A stretch of 64,000 bases of DNA from Roseiarcus sp963787135 (GCA_963787135.1 CAWBBW010000021.1:59166-123165); one strand, 5' to 3'; shown: positions 9,969-18,331, counted from the stretch's first letter. Translations and numbers: made by a program. The notes: a model not told the origin generated them from the sequence alone.

Positions 9969-10446
9969 TTATTTGGCTCCGCAGGCAGCCGGGTTTCTAT
10001 TTTGAGGTGATATGTCAAAACGCGTAATTTATGTTCACCGTATATCTCACGGGATTTAGAGACAACATAAGCCGCGGCGGTCAGTTCGGGTTCGGCGCGG
10101 TCTGAGGGCAAATACCTGTGTCACTAAGAATTTGAAAATAATGGCCGAAGACGTTCGATCGGTATATGCAAATCGTAATTCCTTTGCCAAGATTCTGTTG
10201 GGCGACCAGCGTTCCAATATCGGCGAGCGCCAAGGATTGCATCGCAGCAGGAACGGTGTCAGTCCCTTGATTGTGCTCTCGAGTTGCTGGCGCGTCGCTC
10301 TCGTTTGGTTTTGTTGTCCCTTCGGTCTCGGAACCGCCCTCGGTCGTCCACATCCCGTGCTCGTCGCGCGGCTGATTTGGATCGAAGTTCCGCTTTGCAA
10401 CCGGCTCGGTAGGCGCCTTCCCGGCCGCCGCCGGCCCCGCCTTCAC
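9965..10446 (-). CDS. Protein with NFDPNQPRDEHGMWT linker and unknown C-terminal domain (frameshifted)
   Basis: A GTG start at 10446 overlaps the portal stop (GTGA). Residues 1-35 are Ala/Pro-rich and contain NFDPNQPRDEHGMWT, a motif type found in alphaproteobacteria at the junction between a constant N-terminus and variable C-terminal domains. After a hydrophilic linker comes DIGTLVAQQNLGKGITICIY and SNVFGHYFQILSD. An indel near 10118 restores a frame reading HRYLPSDRAEPELTAAAYVV and KSREIYGEHKLRVLTYHLKI, ending NK at 9965 with the stop inside the next start. About 160 residues. The C-terminal domain is AT-rich and unknown to me. A secreted effector or toxin cargo is inference. Confidence 0.6.
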
Positions 10447-11703
10447 ATCCCTCCCAACCCCAGCTCCGCCCGCGCCTCGTCACGCGTCTTGATGCCCGCG
10501 CTCACCAAAATGTTCAGCGTCTGCGCCTGCTGCAGCGGGTCGATCGCGTCGTCGCCGACCCAGACGAATTCGAGGTCGCTCTCGCCCATGCAGACCTGGA
10601 TCACCTGGTCGAGCGCGCTCTTGATCCAGGTCTTGAGCGGCACCAGCCCTTCCTGCGTCGCCTGCAGGCGCAGCGTCTCGCTGGTGGCGCGATTGACCTG
10701 CGACACGAAGGCCGAGGCCGGGAACCGAAAAGGCGTAGCAGATGATGCGCGCGAGCCACTCGTCGTACATGTCTTTCAGTGGCGGCTGGCGGTATTCGAT
10801 CAGCCTGAAGTCGGCAGGCATGAACTTGAGCATGCGCCGTCGGTGCAGATTGCCGCTCATCAGCCCGTCGAAATAATCCTGGAACGCACGGACCTGGTCG
10901 CCTGTCCATTCCTTCGGCACGGTGCCGAAGGCGTCGGGCAGGGAGCCGGCGCGGTAATAGTCGAGCGTCGCGACGTCGCGCCGGAGCGCGATATTGACGG
11001 TGAGCGCGATCTGCTCGACCGGGCTCATGCCGTAGAGCTTATGCGTCCGGACGTTGCGCGGCAGATAAAGGAGCTCGTCGGCGGAGAAATCGGCCGCCGG
11101 CACGCCATGCAGGATCTGCTGATAGGCCGGGTCGGGCGCTTCCGGCGCGCGCCCGTCCTCGCCGATCAGCGGCTTGATCGTCGTGCCGTCGATCACGTCG
11201 AGCGAATAGAGTTTTCCTGCGCGGGTGAAGCGCGGATAGATCGTCGCCGCGTCGATGACGAGCAGGTCCTCGATCAGCATCCGGAGCCAGTCGCCGAAGG
11301 AGCGGCGCCGGTCGGGCCGGGCGAGAAAGCGGAGCGCCGCGTCGATGCGGGGCGAGGCGTCCGGCAGATTGGCGCGCGCGCGCTGGCGCACGGTGAAATT
11401 CTGCGCCGCGATCTGGTCCTTGCGGGTCTCGATGACGGCGCGCAGAAGCGGCAGCGCGTCGGCGAGCGCGCGCAATTCCGCGAACGAGACGCCGCCTTCG
11501 GAGCGCGGGATGTAATTGAGGTTGGCGCCGAACGCATAGTCGAACTGGCGGCCCTTCACTTCCGCCGGCGCCTGCGGCGCGAGCGGCTGCTGCGGTCCGA
11601 ACCACGTGTCGGGCGCAACGCCGGTGACGGCGTAGCGCGCGCCTTGGGCGAGGCGGGCGAAAACGCTCGGGGTCAGCGGCCGTTCGATGGCGTCCGAGGA
11701 CAT
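10443..11703 (-). CDS. Phage portal protein (frameshifted)
   Basis: The ATG at 11703 (MSSDAIERPLTPSVFARLAQ) follows AAGGA and is preferred to the upstream TTG at 11718. Portal features are FGANLNYIPRSEGGVSFAEL, LPLLRAVIETRKDQIAAQNF, IDGTTIKPLIGEDGR, YLPRNVRTHKLYGMSPVEQI and RRRMLKFMPADFRLIEYRQP. An extra G near 10715 breaks the frame; beyond it the C-terminus reads VSQVNRATSETLRLQATQEG and SAGIKTRDEARAELGLGG. About 420 residues. Portals form the dodecameric vertex ring for DNA entry and terminase docking. It is separated from terL by 2.4 kb of cargo and from the capsid by a chimeric 2.7 kb region. Confidence 0.85.
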
Positions 11704-11718
11704 GGGGGGTTCCTTCAA

Positions 11719-11875
11719 AGCTCCCCCTCTCCCGCCTGCGGGAGAGGGTGGCGCGAAGCGCCGGGTGAGGGTGTCTGTAGGGCGCGGTCGCTGACCGCGC
11801 CGCCGCGCTCAGCGAGCGCGGCTACAAAGGCGGGCCGCCGCGCTCAGCGAGCGCGGCTACAAAGGCTAGCGCCTT
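11719..11875. repeat. Cluster of dispersed intergenic repeats
   Basis: Between portal and the secreted-protein gene lie a CTCTCCCG...CGGGAGAG repeat with GGCGCGAAGCGCC tail (about 11723-11772) and then three GC-rich palindromes of the GGCGCGGTCGCTGACCGCGCC and CGCTCAGCGAGCG type (about 11776-11870), two of them in near-identical tandem. Confidence 0.7.
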
Positions 11876-11934
11876 CGCCTTCCGTTAGGGATTGGCGCGT
11901 TAGGCTCATGGGCTCCATCCTTTAGGGAGCCGCC

Positions 11935-12273
11935 ATGCGTCGTCGGGCAGCGTTCGCCGCGATCGTTCTCTCGTTGCCGGCGGCAGCTTACGCGGCGCCG
12001 CGCTGGACGTTTTGCGTCGCCGCCGCGGGAAGCGGCCCGGATGTCTGGATCAGCGACGTTTTCGCGGTCGAGCGCGACCGCGAAAAGCTCGAGGGCGCGT
12101 TCAAAACCGCGGTCGAACGCCTCGGCGCGTCAGGCGCAAACGTCCAATGCCCCAGCCCGCGCGAGGACAAGACGGTCGCCGTCAACGCGCAGATCGACGC
12201 CGAGGCCTTCAACCGCAAGATCGGCGCGACGCTGCACGCCGTTCCGCCAAGCGATTTCCCGCCGCCGCGCTAA
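11935..12273 (+). CDS. Small exported protein of unknown function
   Basis: The 112-residue product starts with a clear Sec signal peptide (MRRRAAFAAIVLSLPAAAYA, cleavage after AYA) and continues as a small hydrophilic domain with two Cys residues (FCVAA and VQCPSP) that could form a disulfide. GGGAG precedes the ATG. It points opposite to the prophage genes. I recognise no family; it looks like a periplasmic accessory protein carried as cargo between terminase and portal. Confidence 0.6.
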   Translation: MRRRAAFAAIVLSLPAAAYAAPRWTFCVAAAGSGPDVWISDVFAVERDREKLEGAFKTAVERLGASGANVQCPSPREDKTVAVNAQIDAEAFNRKIGATLHAVPPSDFPPPR

Positions 12274-12606
12274 CCCCCCTCACATGGGGTGTGTCCAGTC
12301 AAGCTCGATCATTTCTGCATTGTGCATGCTCCTCGTTTGGATCCGAAGCGTGAGCCCGTCTCTTCCATGCAGCCCTGACGACCGCATCACCTCACATCCG
12401 GTCGAGCTTGTGGGCTCGGACGAAATCCCTCATGCTCGAGGGTATCGGGCTCGGGTTGGCGGGACCATCCTTTTTCACGGCGTGTTTCAGCCCAGGGGGG
12501 TTGATCCGCGGTCGCCGCCCGCCCGGATCCGGCGAAGCTGTCGCGTTCAGCTTCGCTGGAATGGGGTCAAGTTATTAAGCCATCGCTGGCGTGGAGTGGG
12601 GTTAAG
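12274..12606. other. Non-coding stretch next to IS110 remnant
   Basis: I see no convincing gene here. The right end (about 12540-12606) has two similar phrases, TGGGGTCAAGTTATTAAG and GTGGGGTTAAGTCATCG, about 40 bp apart, next to the IS110 remnant. They may be part of the insertion sequence end. Confidence 0.4.
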
Positions 12607-12735
12607 TCATCGATCGGGTGATGCGGCCTTGAACACGGCGCCCTCGGGAACGACGCCTTGGGTGACGTAGCGCCACAAGGCGACGAGCAGTTTGCGGGCC
12701 AGCGCGACGATGGCGATCCGGCGGATTCGTCCCTT
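12607..12735 (-). pseudogene. C-terminal remnant of an IS110-family transposase
   Basis: The reading RIRRIAIVALARKLLVALWR then YVTQGVVPEGAVFK ending at a stop at 12607 is the usual end of IS110-family transposases. Only about 40 codons remain. Upstream it meets a dispersed repeat (12745-12795), so the rest of the gene has been lost. Confidence 0.75.
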
Positions 12736-12812
12736 CGCAGCGCCGACGCGCTCTCCCTCCGGGAGAAGGGGGGCGAAGCGCCGGATGAGGGTCGGCGCCG
12801 AACCCCGACGCA

Positions 12813-13499
12813 CTACTCCGAAATCGGCGTGATCTTCGGCTCCGGACGACCGGCCCATTCAAATCGATAGACCGCGCCGGGCGCGACCGACTGCACCGCG
12901 TGCGGCCTGAGCGCCGCGAGGCAGGTTCCGCCCGCATGCCGGACGGAGGGATAGATGATCCCGTTCAGGCCTTCAGCGAAAGCTGCGTCGGCGATCGCGT
13001 TGCCGGGCGGATATCCGATCGCCGGATCAGGGTCCAGACACGGATGGGCGCCGGCTGCTCTCAGGTCGACGAACTCTCCGGCCATGCTGGCGAACAGCTC
13101 GGCATAGTCGACGACGCCCTTCAACTGACCGGACTTTCCCAGAAAATCGGCCATGTGCCAGGCGACTTCGCGCATTGAGGTCTCGACCGCGAGCGCCGCA
13201 TACCAGGCCCCGCGCGAAGCATTGAACCGGTTGGGCTCCCTCGGCTTTGCGTAAGCGAATGCGGCGTTGATGAACGACGCGTAGGGGACCCCGTGCACGA
13301 ACTCATCGCGACCGAGGCCCTCCGTTCCGCGCGCCTCGGCGATGAGGCGGTGACTTGTCGCGCCTTCGATTTCCGCTAATGCCGCGAGGTCCTCGGCGGG
13401 GACCAACGCTTCCAGCACCGGGGCGCGAAGGCGCGCGGACGAAACCAGCCTGACGGTCTTGGGGAACGCCTCTCGATGAACCGGCAGGCCGTCCAGCAT
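12813..13499 (-). CDS. RES-domain toxin of a Xre/RES toxin-antitoxin pair
   Basis: This 228-residue RES-family protein carries NRFNASRGAWYAALAVETSM, the RES core with its Arg, Tyr and Glu positions, followed by REVAWHMADFL and a late RHAGGTCLAALRPHAV. RES toxins break down cellular NAD+ (hydrolysis or phosphorolysis). The ATG at 13499 lies 10 bp after the antitoxin stop, giving the standard antitoxin-toxin order. No truncation is seen. Family assignment is firm; the activity is from the family. Confidence 0.85.
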   Translation of the reverse strand: MLDGLPVHREAFPKTVRLVSSARLRAPVLEALVPAEDLAALAEIEGATSHRLIAEARGTEGLGRDEFVHGVPYASFINAAFAYAKPREPNRFNASRGAWYAALAVETSMREVAWHMADFLGKSGQLKGVVDYAELFASMAGEFVDLRAAGAHPCLDPDPAIGYPPGNAIADAAFAEGLNGIIYPSVRHAGGTCLAALRPHAVQSVAPGAVYRFEWAGRPEPKITPISE

Positions 13500-13509
13500 T
13501 CCTTAAGGC

Positions 13510-13950
13510 TCAGAGGCCGCCGCGCACGGCGTCGACATACCGGCGGACTTCGAGCATCCTCGGAATGCCGCCCTCGATCATCGCCTCGATCGGGGTCAGG
13601 CGGTCGAACACGGCGCCCCGGTTCGCCCTGCGAATCCACTCGTCCGCCGTGCCGTCGGCGAAGAGAAGATGGAGGCCCTTGTAGATCCCAACCAGCGCCG
13701 AGACGCGGGTCAGCTGGTCCTGGCTGAGCGCCGGACGGTATCCTCGCTTGATGCGGTCGAGACTGCTGGCGGAGACGCCGAGCAAGCCCGCGCTTTCCGC
13801 ATTCGACAATCCCCAGGCTTTCGCCAGATTGAGGAACGCCTTGATCGCCACCTCCGACAGCCGCTCGCGATCCGCCTCCCTGGCGAAGGTCTGCGGCTCG
13901 ATCGGCGTCAGCGCCGGCGGGTGGGTTCTCAGACTTGCCGTGCGAGCCAT
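13510..13950 (-). CDS. Xre/MbcA/ParS-type antitoxin
   Basis: This 146-residue protein starts at the ATG at 13950 behind a perfect AGGAGG. It has a helix-turn-helix region (LAKAWGLSNAESAGLLGVSA, SSLDRIKRG) and the C-terminal toxin-binding domain with LLFADGTADEWIRRANRGAV and TPIEAMIEGGIPRMLEVRRY. The latter is diagnostic of antitoxins paired with RES toxins. It normally autorepresses its operon. A single-base indel in terL puts it in the same open frame as the terminase, but the ribosome-binding site and family length show a separate gene. Confidence 0.9.
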   Translation of the reverse strand: MARTASLRTHPPALTPIEPQTFAREADRERLSEVAIKAFLNLAKAWGLSNAESAGLLGVSASSLDRIKRGYRPALSQDQLTRVSALVGIYKGLHLLFADGTADEWIRRANRGAVFDRLTPIEAMIEGGIPRMLEVRRYVDAVRGGL

Positions 13951-13999
13951 GTCGCACCTCCTGGCGCCTATATGCGCATCATTTGGTGGAAAGTCCAGT

Positions 14000-14099
14000 G
14001 CGACTGTAGCCGGGCTCGCTGAGCGCGGCGGCGCGGTCCATAGGGCGTCCGGAAGGACGCCCGTCTCTCGACGGGCTAGCGACCGCGCCCTACAACGCG
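14000..14099. repeat. Dispersed GC palindromes between terL and antitoxin
   Basis: The stretch contains GACTGTAGCCGGGCTCGCTG AGCGCGGC and a mirrored GCTAGCGACCGCGCCCTACA, bracketing GGCGTCCGGAAGGACGCC. This is the CTGTAGCC family of intergenic palindromes also found at about 11780, 26881 and 40500. Confidence 0.65.
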
Positions 14100-15510
14100 C
14101 TACCGCCCCGCCCAAAAATCGATCATCCCCGTCGTGCTCGGCCGGTCGAGCCCCAAAAGGTCGGCGACGCCCCACACCAGCGCGTCGGCGCGGTCGGGGG
14201 AATAGCCGGACGGTCTTGCGGTCGAAATCGGGCGTCAGCGCGCAGAGTTGATCTTCGAGCTTGGCGAACACACCGGCGTGGAACACAAGGCCCCGTTCAT
14301 AGGCCGCGGCGACCGGCTCGGCGCGCAAAAACTTGCCGCGCGTCGCGGTCACCGACCTCACCGGCAGATTGGGCTCTGCCTGCCGCAGCACTTCGGCCAC
14401 CATGTCGCCGCCGTTGTTGACTTCGACCACGACCCGGCTCGCGCGAAAGCCGCGATAGGCGGCGCCGACCCGCCCGGCCCATCCGCCGGGCGTCTCGCCC
14501 TGGCTTGTGAGATCCGCCAGCACGTAGAGGCGCCCGTCCGGGGCCTTGCCGGCGACAATGAGCCCGCATTCGTCGGACTTCGCCCCCGAGCGCGCCGGCG
14601 GATCGACGGCGACGACGACCTCCGCCAACTCCTTCGGCGCGGCCTCGGGCGCGATGCGCTGGCGCTCGATCAGCGCCCGCGTCCACAAAGCCCCCGGCGT
14701 CTCCTCGAGGATCTCGGCGAACAGTTCCTGCCGCCCGATCGTGCGGCCCTCGTAGCGCCGGGCGATGCGCTCGAGGAAGGCGCGCGCCAGATGGCCCTTG
14801 TTGTCGAAGGTCGAGCCGCGGGTGACGATCGTGTCCTTGTCGGCGGTGAGCTGCTTGATGATTTTGGTCGGCCGCGGCGTGGTGGTGACGACCATCTGCG
14901 GGCTGTCGCCGAGGCGCAGGCCCAGCATCGCCTGATCGAAGGCCTCGGGCCGCCGCCAGGCGGCGAGCTCGTCGAGCCAGAGCTTCATATGCTGCTTGCC
15001 GCGCAGCCGGTCCGGCTCCTCGGCCGAGAACAGGTAGCTCACCGCGCCGGTCGGCCATTCGAGCCTTCCGGCGGAGGCGAGATAGCGCGGCCGCTCCTGC
15101 CGGGGGCAGCAGTTGAGAATGCCGGATTCCCCAAGCACCATCACGTCGCGCACGTCGTCGGCGGTCGGGCCGATCAGGTTGACGATCGGGTGGGTCGCCG
15201 ACCATCGCCGCACTGCTTCGGCGCCGGCGCGCGTCTTGCCGGCGCCCCGCCCGGCGAGAATGAGCCAGACGATCCAGTCGCCCGGCGGCGGCGCCTGCTC
15301 GGGGCGCGCCCAGAGGGTCCAGTCGTGGAAGAGCCGCGCGCATTCGTCCGGCGAGAACTCTCCGAGCATCCGCGCGCGCTTGCCGACGCCAAGTTTGAGC
15401 AGGTCGCCGATCCGCAGGATCGACCGGTTGAGGGGGACCGGAGGGTCGGCTTTTCGGATGCGCGGCTTCGAACTGCGGGGCTTTCCGGCCTTCGCCGTCG
15501 CGTCCGTCAT
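14100..15510 (-). CDS. Phage terminase large subunit (frameshifted near C-terminus)
   Basis: The ATP-driven packaging motor. Walker A is LILAGRGAGKTRAGAEAVRR, the Walker B region LWLDELAAWRRPEAF, and the ATPase coupling motif TTTPRPTKIIKQL. The nuclease domain has VVAVDPPARSGAKSDECGLI and VVVEVNNGGDMVAEVL. An extra base near 14215 breaks the frame; the proper end is GYSPDRADALVWGVADLLGL to a TAG at 14100, with the third catalytic Asp in RADALVW. About 470 residues. It starts with an ATGA overlap on the small subunit stop. Confidence 0.9.
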
Positions 15511-15935
15511 GTCGCGGGCTTGTCGTCCTCGAGCCGCGCGGCGATCACGTTGAGCTTGTTGATGAGGCGCTCGCGCTCCTCATCGCCATAGGGCTCGAGC
15601 GCGGGGTTGGCGCGGTGGAAGCCGTGATAGCGGTCGAGCCGGTCGAGGATCTTGAGCGCGCGGTCGAGCGCGTCGAGTTCGCCCTGCTGACCCCGGTTGA
15701 GCGCTTGGAGGGCGAGGGTTTCGAGCCTTGCGATCTGCAGCTTGGCGAAAGCGGTGGCAGGGGCGACCCATCGCCGGGCGAGCGCGTCGCGCACGAGCAA
15801 TTCGACGCGTTTCACCGGCAGCTTCTCGCGCTGGCCGATCGCGTCGGGGCCGGCCCCGCCGATCAGCGCGGCGAGGATGCGCTGGGCGCGCGAAGGCTTC
15901 GCCCCTTTCGGGGCGTCCGGAGGGGTTTGGGTCAT
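15507..15935 (-). CDS. Putative phage terminase small subunit
   Basis: The ATG at 15935 gives about 142 residues: MTQTPPDAPKGAKPSRAQRI, a helical middle (LPVKRVELLVRDALARRWVA) and ELDALDRALKILDRLDRYHG. It sits directly upstream of and overlaps terL, the standard position of the DNA-recognition subunit. A longer frame to 16097 exists, but it would overlap the -10 and -35 of the LexA-type promoter, so the internal start is preferred. Assignment is mainly by position and size. Confidence 0.65.
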   Translation of the reverse strand: MTQTPPDAPKGAKPSRAQRILAALIGGAGPDAIGQREKLPVKRVELLVRDALARRWVAPATAFAKLQIARLETLALQALNRGQQGELDALDRALKILDRLDRYHGFHRANPALEPYGDEERERLINKLNVIAARLEDDKPAT

Positions 15936-16068
15936 GGCGCGACTCTTCGGGCAGGAGGGGCAGGCGCGCGGCAATGCGGCCGCCGGCGCGGGGCGGGCAG
16001 GCTGAAATTGCGGCGCTTGAGGGAAAGCCGGGGAGGCGCTTTCCGCGCGCAACTCTCGACCTTGCCCC

Positions 16069-16119
16069 ACACTACCCCAACCGGCGTCAAAGCGCAAGGG
16101 ATTTGTTCGCTGTTTGTTC
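16069..16119 (-). promoter_or_regulatory. LexA-type promoter of the prophage operon
   Basis: A direct repeat GTTC-N7-GTTC on the plus strand (16105-16119) is a LexA box. Read on the minus strand it is followed by AAATCCC, TTGCGC (16092-16097), 17 bp and TAGTGT (16069-16074). The small terminase starts 134 bp further on. This would place packaging and structural genes under SOS control. The parallel site at 9233-9282 supports its reality. Confidence 0.6.
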
Positions 16120-16160
16120 CAGAAATGCTTGTAACGTAAATATAATCAATGGCTTACGCC

Positions 16161-16199
16161 GTCATGGCCGGGCTTGTCCTGGACAAGCCCGGCCATGAC
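16161..16199. repeat. Perfect 39-bp palindrome between prophage and dapD
   Basis: Two 19-bp arms beginning GTCATGGCCGGGCTTGTCC meet at a single central T. It lies 26 bp beyond the dapD stop, so it could serve as a bidirectional terminator-like hairpin, although no T-tract follows. It belongs to a palindrome type common in alphaproteobacterial intergenic DNA and marks the right limit of the prophage block. Confidence 0.75.
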
Positions 16200-16225
16200 G
16201 CTTGGCCTCCCGGCCGGCTCCCCCC

Positions 16226-17083
16226 TCAATCCCTCAACAGCTCGTTGATCCCCGTCTTGGCGCGCGTCTTGGCGTCCACCGTCTTCACGATCACCGCGCA
16301 ATAGAGCGACGGGGCCGGCGAGCCGTCGGGCAGGGGCTTGCCGGGCAGCGAGCCCGAGACGACGACCGAATAGGGCGGCACGTAGCCGACATGGACCCTG
16401 CCGGTCGCCCGGTCGACGATCCTGGTCGAAGCCGAGATGAAGACGCCCATCGAGATCACCGAGCCTTCGCCGACGATCACCCCTTCGACGACTTCCGAGC
16501 GCGCGCCGATGAAGCAGTCGTCCTCGATGATGGTCGGGTTCGCCTGCAAGGGCTCGAGCACGCCGCCGATGCCAACCCCGCCGGAGAGATGCACGTTCTT
16601 GCCGATTTGCGCGCAGGAGCCGACCGTGACCCAGGTGTCGACCATGGTCTTGGCGTCGACGTAGGCGCCGAGATTGACGAAGCTTGGCATCAGGATGACG
16701 TCGCGCCCGATGAAGGCCGAATGGCGCACGATTGAACCGGGAACCGCGCGCAATCCCGCCTCGCGGAAACGGTTCTCGCCCCAGCCCTCGAACTTCGAGG
16801 GGATCTTGTCCCACCAGACGGCCTCTCCCGGGCCGCCCTCGATGATCCGGTTGTCGTTGAGGCGGAACGACAGCAGCACCGCCTTCTTCAGCCACTGGTT
16901 GACCTTCCAGGAATTCGGCCCCGTCGCGCCCGGGATCTTCTCGGCGACCCTGGCCTTGCCGGAATCGAGCAGGTCGAGCGCGGCGGCGACCGCGTCGCGC
17001 ACGTCGCCGGTCGTCTGCGGATTGATCTTCGCGCGATCCCCGAAGGCGTCGTCGATCAGCGTCTGAAGGTGGGCGTCGGTCAT
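16226..17083 (-). CDS. dapD: 2,3,4,5-tetrahydropyridine-2,6-dicarboxylate N-succinyltransferase
   Basis: DapD transfers succinyl from succinyl-CoA to tetrahydrodipicolinate in lysine and diaminopimelate synthesis. The 285-residue product starts at the ATG at 17083 (MTDAHLQTLIDDAFGDRAKI). It has the family pattern WKVNQWLKKAVLLSFRLNDN, VPGSIVRHSAFIGRDVILMP, FVNLGAYVDAKTMVDTWVTV, then the left-handed beta-helix hexapeptide run GSCAQIGKNVHLSGGVGIGG and a C-terminal YCAVIVKTVDAKTRAKT. The length is normal and the frame is intact. It is the first chromosomal gene beyond the prophage promoter. Confidence 0.97.
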   Translation of the reverse strand: MTDAHLQTLIDDAFGDRAKINPQTTGDVRDAVAAALDLLDSGKARVAEKIPGATGPNSWKVNQWLKKAVLLSFRLNDNRIIEGGPGEAVWWDKIPSKFEGWGENRFREAGLRAVPGSIVRHSAFIGRDVILMPSFVNLGAYVDAKTMVDTWVTVGSCAQIGKNVHLSGGVGIGGVLEPLQANPTIIEDDCFIGARSEVVEGVIVGEGSVISMGVFISASTRIVDRATGRVHVGYVPPYSVVVSGSLPGKPLPDGSPAPSLYCAVIVKTVDAKTRAKTGINELLRD

Positions 17084-17104
17084 GGGGGGTCCTGGGCGGT
17101 GAGC

Positions 17105-17345
17105 GATTTCCTCACCCGCGCAGCGGGGGAGGGGGACCATGCGAAGCATGGTGGCGGGTGCGAGGCTCGATCTTTAATCATCGCGGTCGCCTCCTCCGAG
17201 GACCGGGGAGGAAACGTCGCCGTGTCCCCGACGAGCATAGCACAAGCACAAGACCGAGTGTGGGAGTGCGCTATGCTCATCCGTGCAGCGGGCGCTTTAT
17301 ACGCAAACGCGTATAAAAACACGGCATACGCGAACGCGTATGAAA
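17105..17345. promoter_or_regulatory. Intergenic region with repeat and tandem palindromes upstream of dapD
   Basis: The region holds a dispersed repeat (17110-17165, CCTCACCCGC...GGCGGGTGCGAGG), then an inverted repeat GAGCATAGC/GCTATGCTC (17233-17241 and 17270-17278). Two tandem palindromes follow: 17296-17317 with 9-bp arms TTTATACGC/GCGTATAAA, and 17325-17342 with 7-bp arms CATACGC/GCGTATG. Their centres are 27 bp apart. Tandem near-identical dyads are operator-like; the regulator is unknown. Confidence 0.5.
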
Positions 17346-17400
17346 ATCTCTACCGACCGCGTACCCTCCACCGCATAGCAAGCGCCTCGAGCGGCGGGCG

Positions 17401-18024
17401 TCAACCGGCCGAGCGAAGGGTCCGCATCGGGTCTCTTTGCCGGCGGAAGCCCGCCGCTGCGCGAACGCGATTGTTCGCCGCATCGAGCGAAAACTCCTCC
17501 GGGTCGTAGTCCTCGTCGGCCCATTCCAGGACCTCGCGGCTTTCCGGATTTTCCGGGTCCGCGAGGGCCTGGATCAGGGCGTCGTAGCCCGGCGGCCCGC
17601 CGCAATCCTCGGGTGGACAATTGCGTTGTCCAGCCACGCAGGCTGGCTCGCGAGCCGCGTCCGCGGGCGGCCCCTTCTTCTCGATCAGAATGTCGTGCTC
17701 CCAGGAGTCGCCGAAATCATAGGTGTAGCCAAAGCGGGACACGCGATCGCGCAAAAGGCTCTTGATCGTCACTTCCCGCTCGTTCCGGGCGAAGTCGATC
17801 ATCGAGGGATCGCCGAATTCCTCGCCGCCGATTTCGAAAGCATGGAGGTGCCCGCCATGCCAGCCCATAGCCGCCTGGATGACGTCGCTGAGATCGGTGA
17901 GATCCATCGTGTCCGGCAGCCTCAGCCGGCGCCAGATCGGCGGACGGATGTACTGCAGCGTGACCTTGACGTGCACGAGGCCCGTCGAGCTTGCAGCGGC
18001 GGATTTTGCGGCCGTCTTTGCCAT
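17401..18024 (-). CDS. Plasmid pRiA4b ORF-3 family protein
   Basis: The 207-residue product from the ATG at 18024 (MAKTAAKSAAASSTGLVHVK) has the family core VTLQYIRPPIWRRLRLPDTM, DLSDVIQAAMGWHGGHLHAF, FGYTYDFGDSWEHDILIEKK and the Cys-rich CVAGQRNCPPEDCGGPPGYD. It ends with an acidic EVLEWADEDYDPEEFSLDAA. The biochemical role of this family is not established; members are scattered on plasmids and chromosomes and suggest mobility. The frame is open further upstream, but that extension has no family similarity. Confidence 0.9.
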   Translation of the reverse strand: MAKTAAKSAAASSTGLVHVKVTLQYIRPPIWRRLRLPDTMDLTDLSDVIQAAMGWHGGHLHAFEIGGEEFGDPSMIDFARNEREVTIKSLLRDRVSRFGYTYDFGDSWEHDILIEKKGPPADAAREPACVAGQRNCPPEDCGGPPGYDALIQALADPENPESREVLEWADEDYDPEEFSLDAANNRVRAAAGFRRQRDPMRTLRSAG

Positions 18025-18143
18025 GGCGAACCTCTGCGGCAGGTGAGTCTTGCAGGGACGATGCCGCCCCTGGCCTGCGGCGCGCAAGAGGCGGGCGGCC
18101 TCGCGGTGCCGCTTGTCCCCGCCTGATTTCAACCTGCCAGCTG

Positions 18144-18331
18144 TTAACCCGCCCACATCACTGCGATGTCGCCGCGCGCGCGGAGCCGGGCGTCGGCTGT
18201 CACGAGGGTCAGGTCGCGATTGAGGCAATGCGCCACCAGCATGCGATCGAATGGATCGCGATGGCTCCAGTCGAAACTCCCGCCAGTTCCGTGTCGGCGG
18301 GGTCGATGCTGAGTTCGACGAAGCCGGCGTC
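18144..18331 (-). pseudogene. C-terminal fragment of a PIN-domain (VapC-type) toxin
   Basis: About 60 codons, SFDWSHRDPFDRMLVAHCLN then RDLTLVTADARLRARGDIAV ending MWAG, are nearly identical to the end of the intact toxin at 19341-19724. There is no start or N-terminal catalytic Asp. At the DNA level about 190 bp match with scattered substitutions. The fragment and the intact gene form direct repeats on either side of the PEP-CTERM gene. Confidence 0.85.

Noticed and set aside
13510..15510. Terminase fused to the Xre antitoxin as one 666-residue protein
   Set aside because: The fusion arises from a one-base insertion near 14215; the antitoxin has its own AGGAGG and family-typical start, and the terminase has its own stop at 14100.
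14248..15591. 447-codon plus-strand frame opposite terL
   Set aside because: Antisense shadow of the terminase; no start signal or domain pattern.
11719..17345. CRISPR-like repetition in intergenic palindrome clusters
   Set aside because: Repeats are palindromic, few and irregularly spaced, with no spacer structure and no cas genes.
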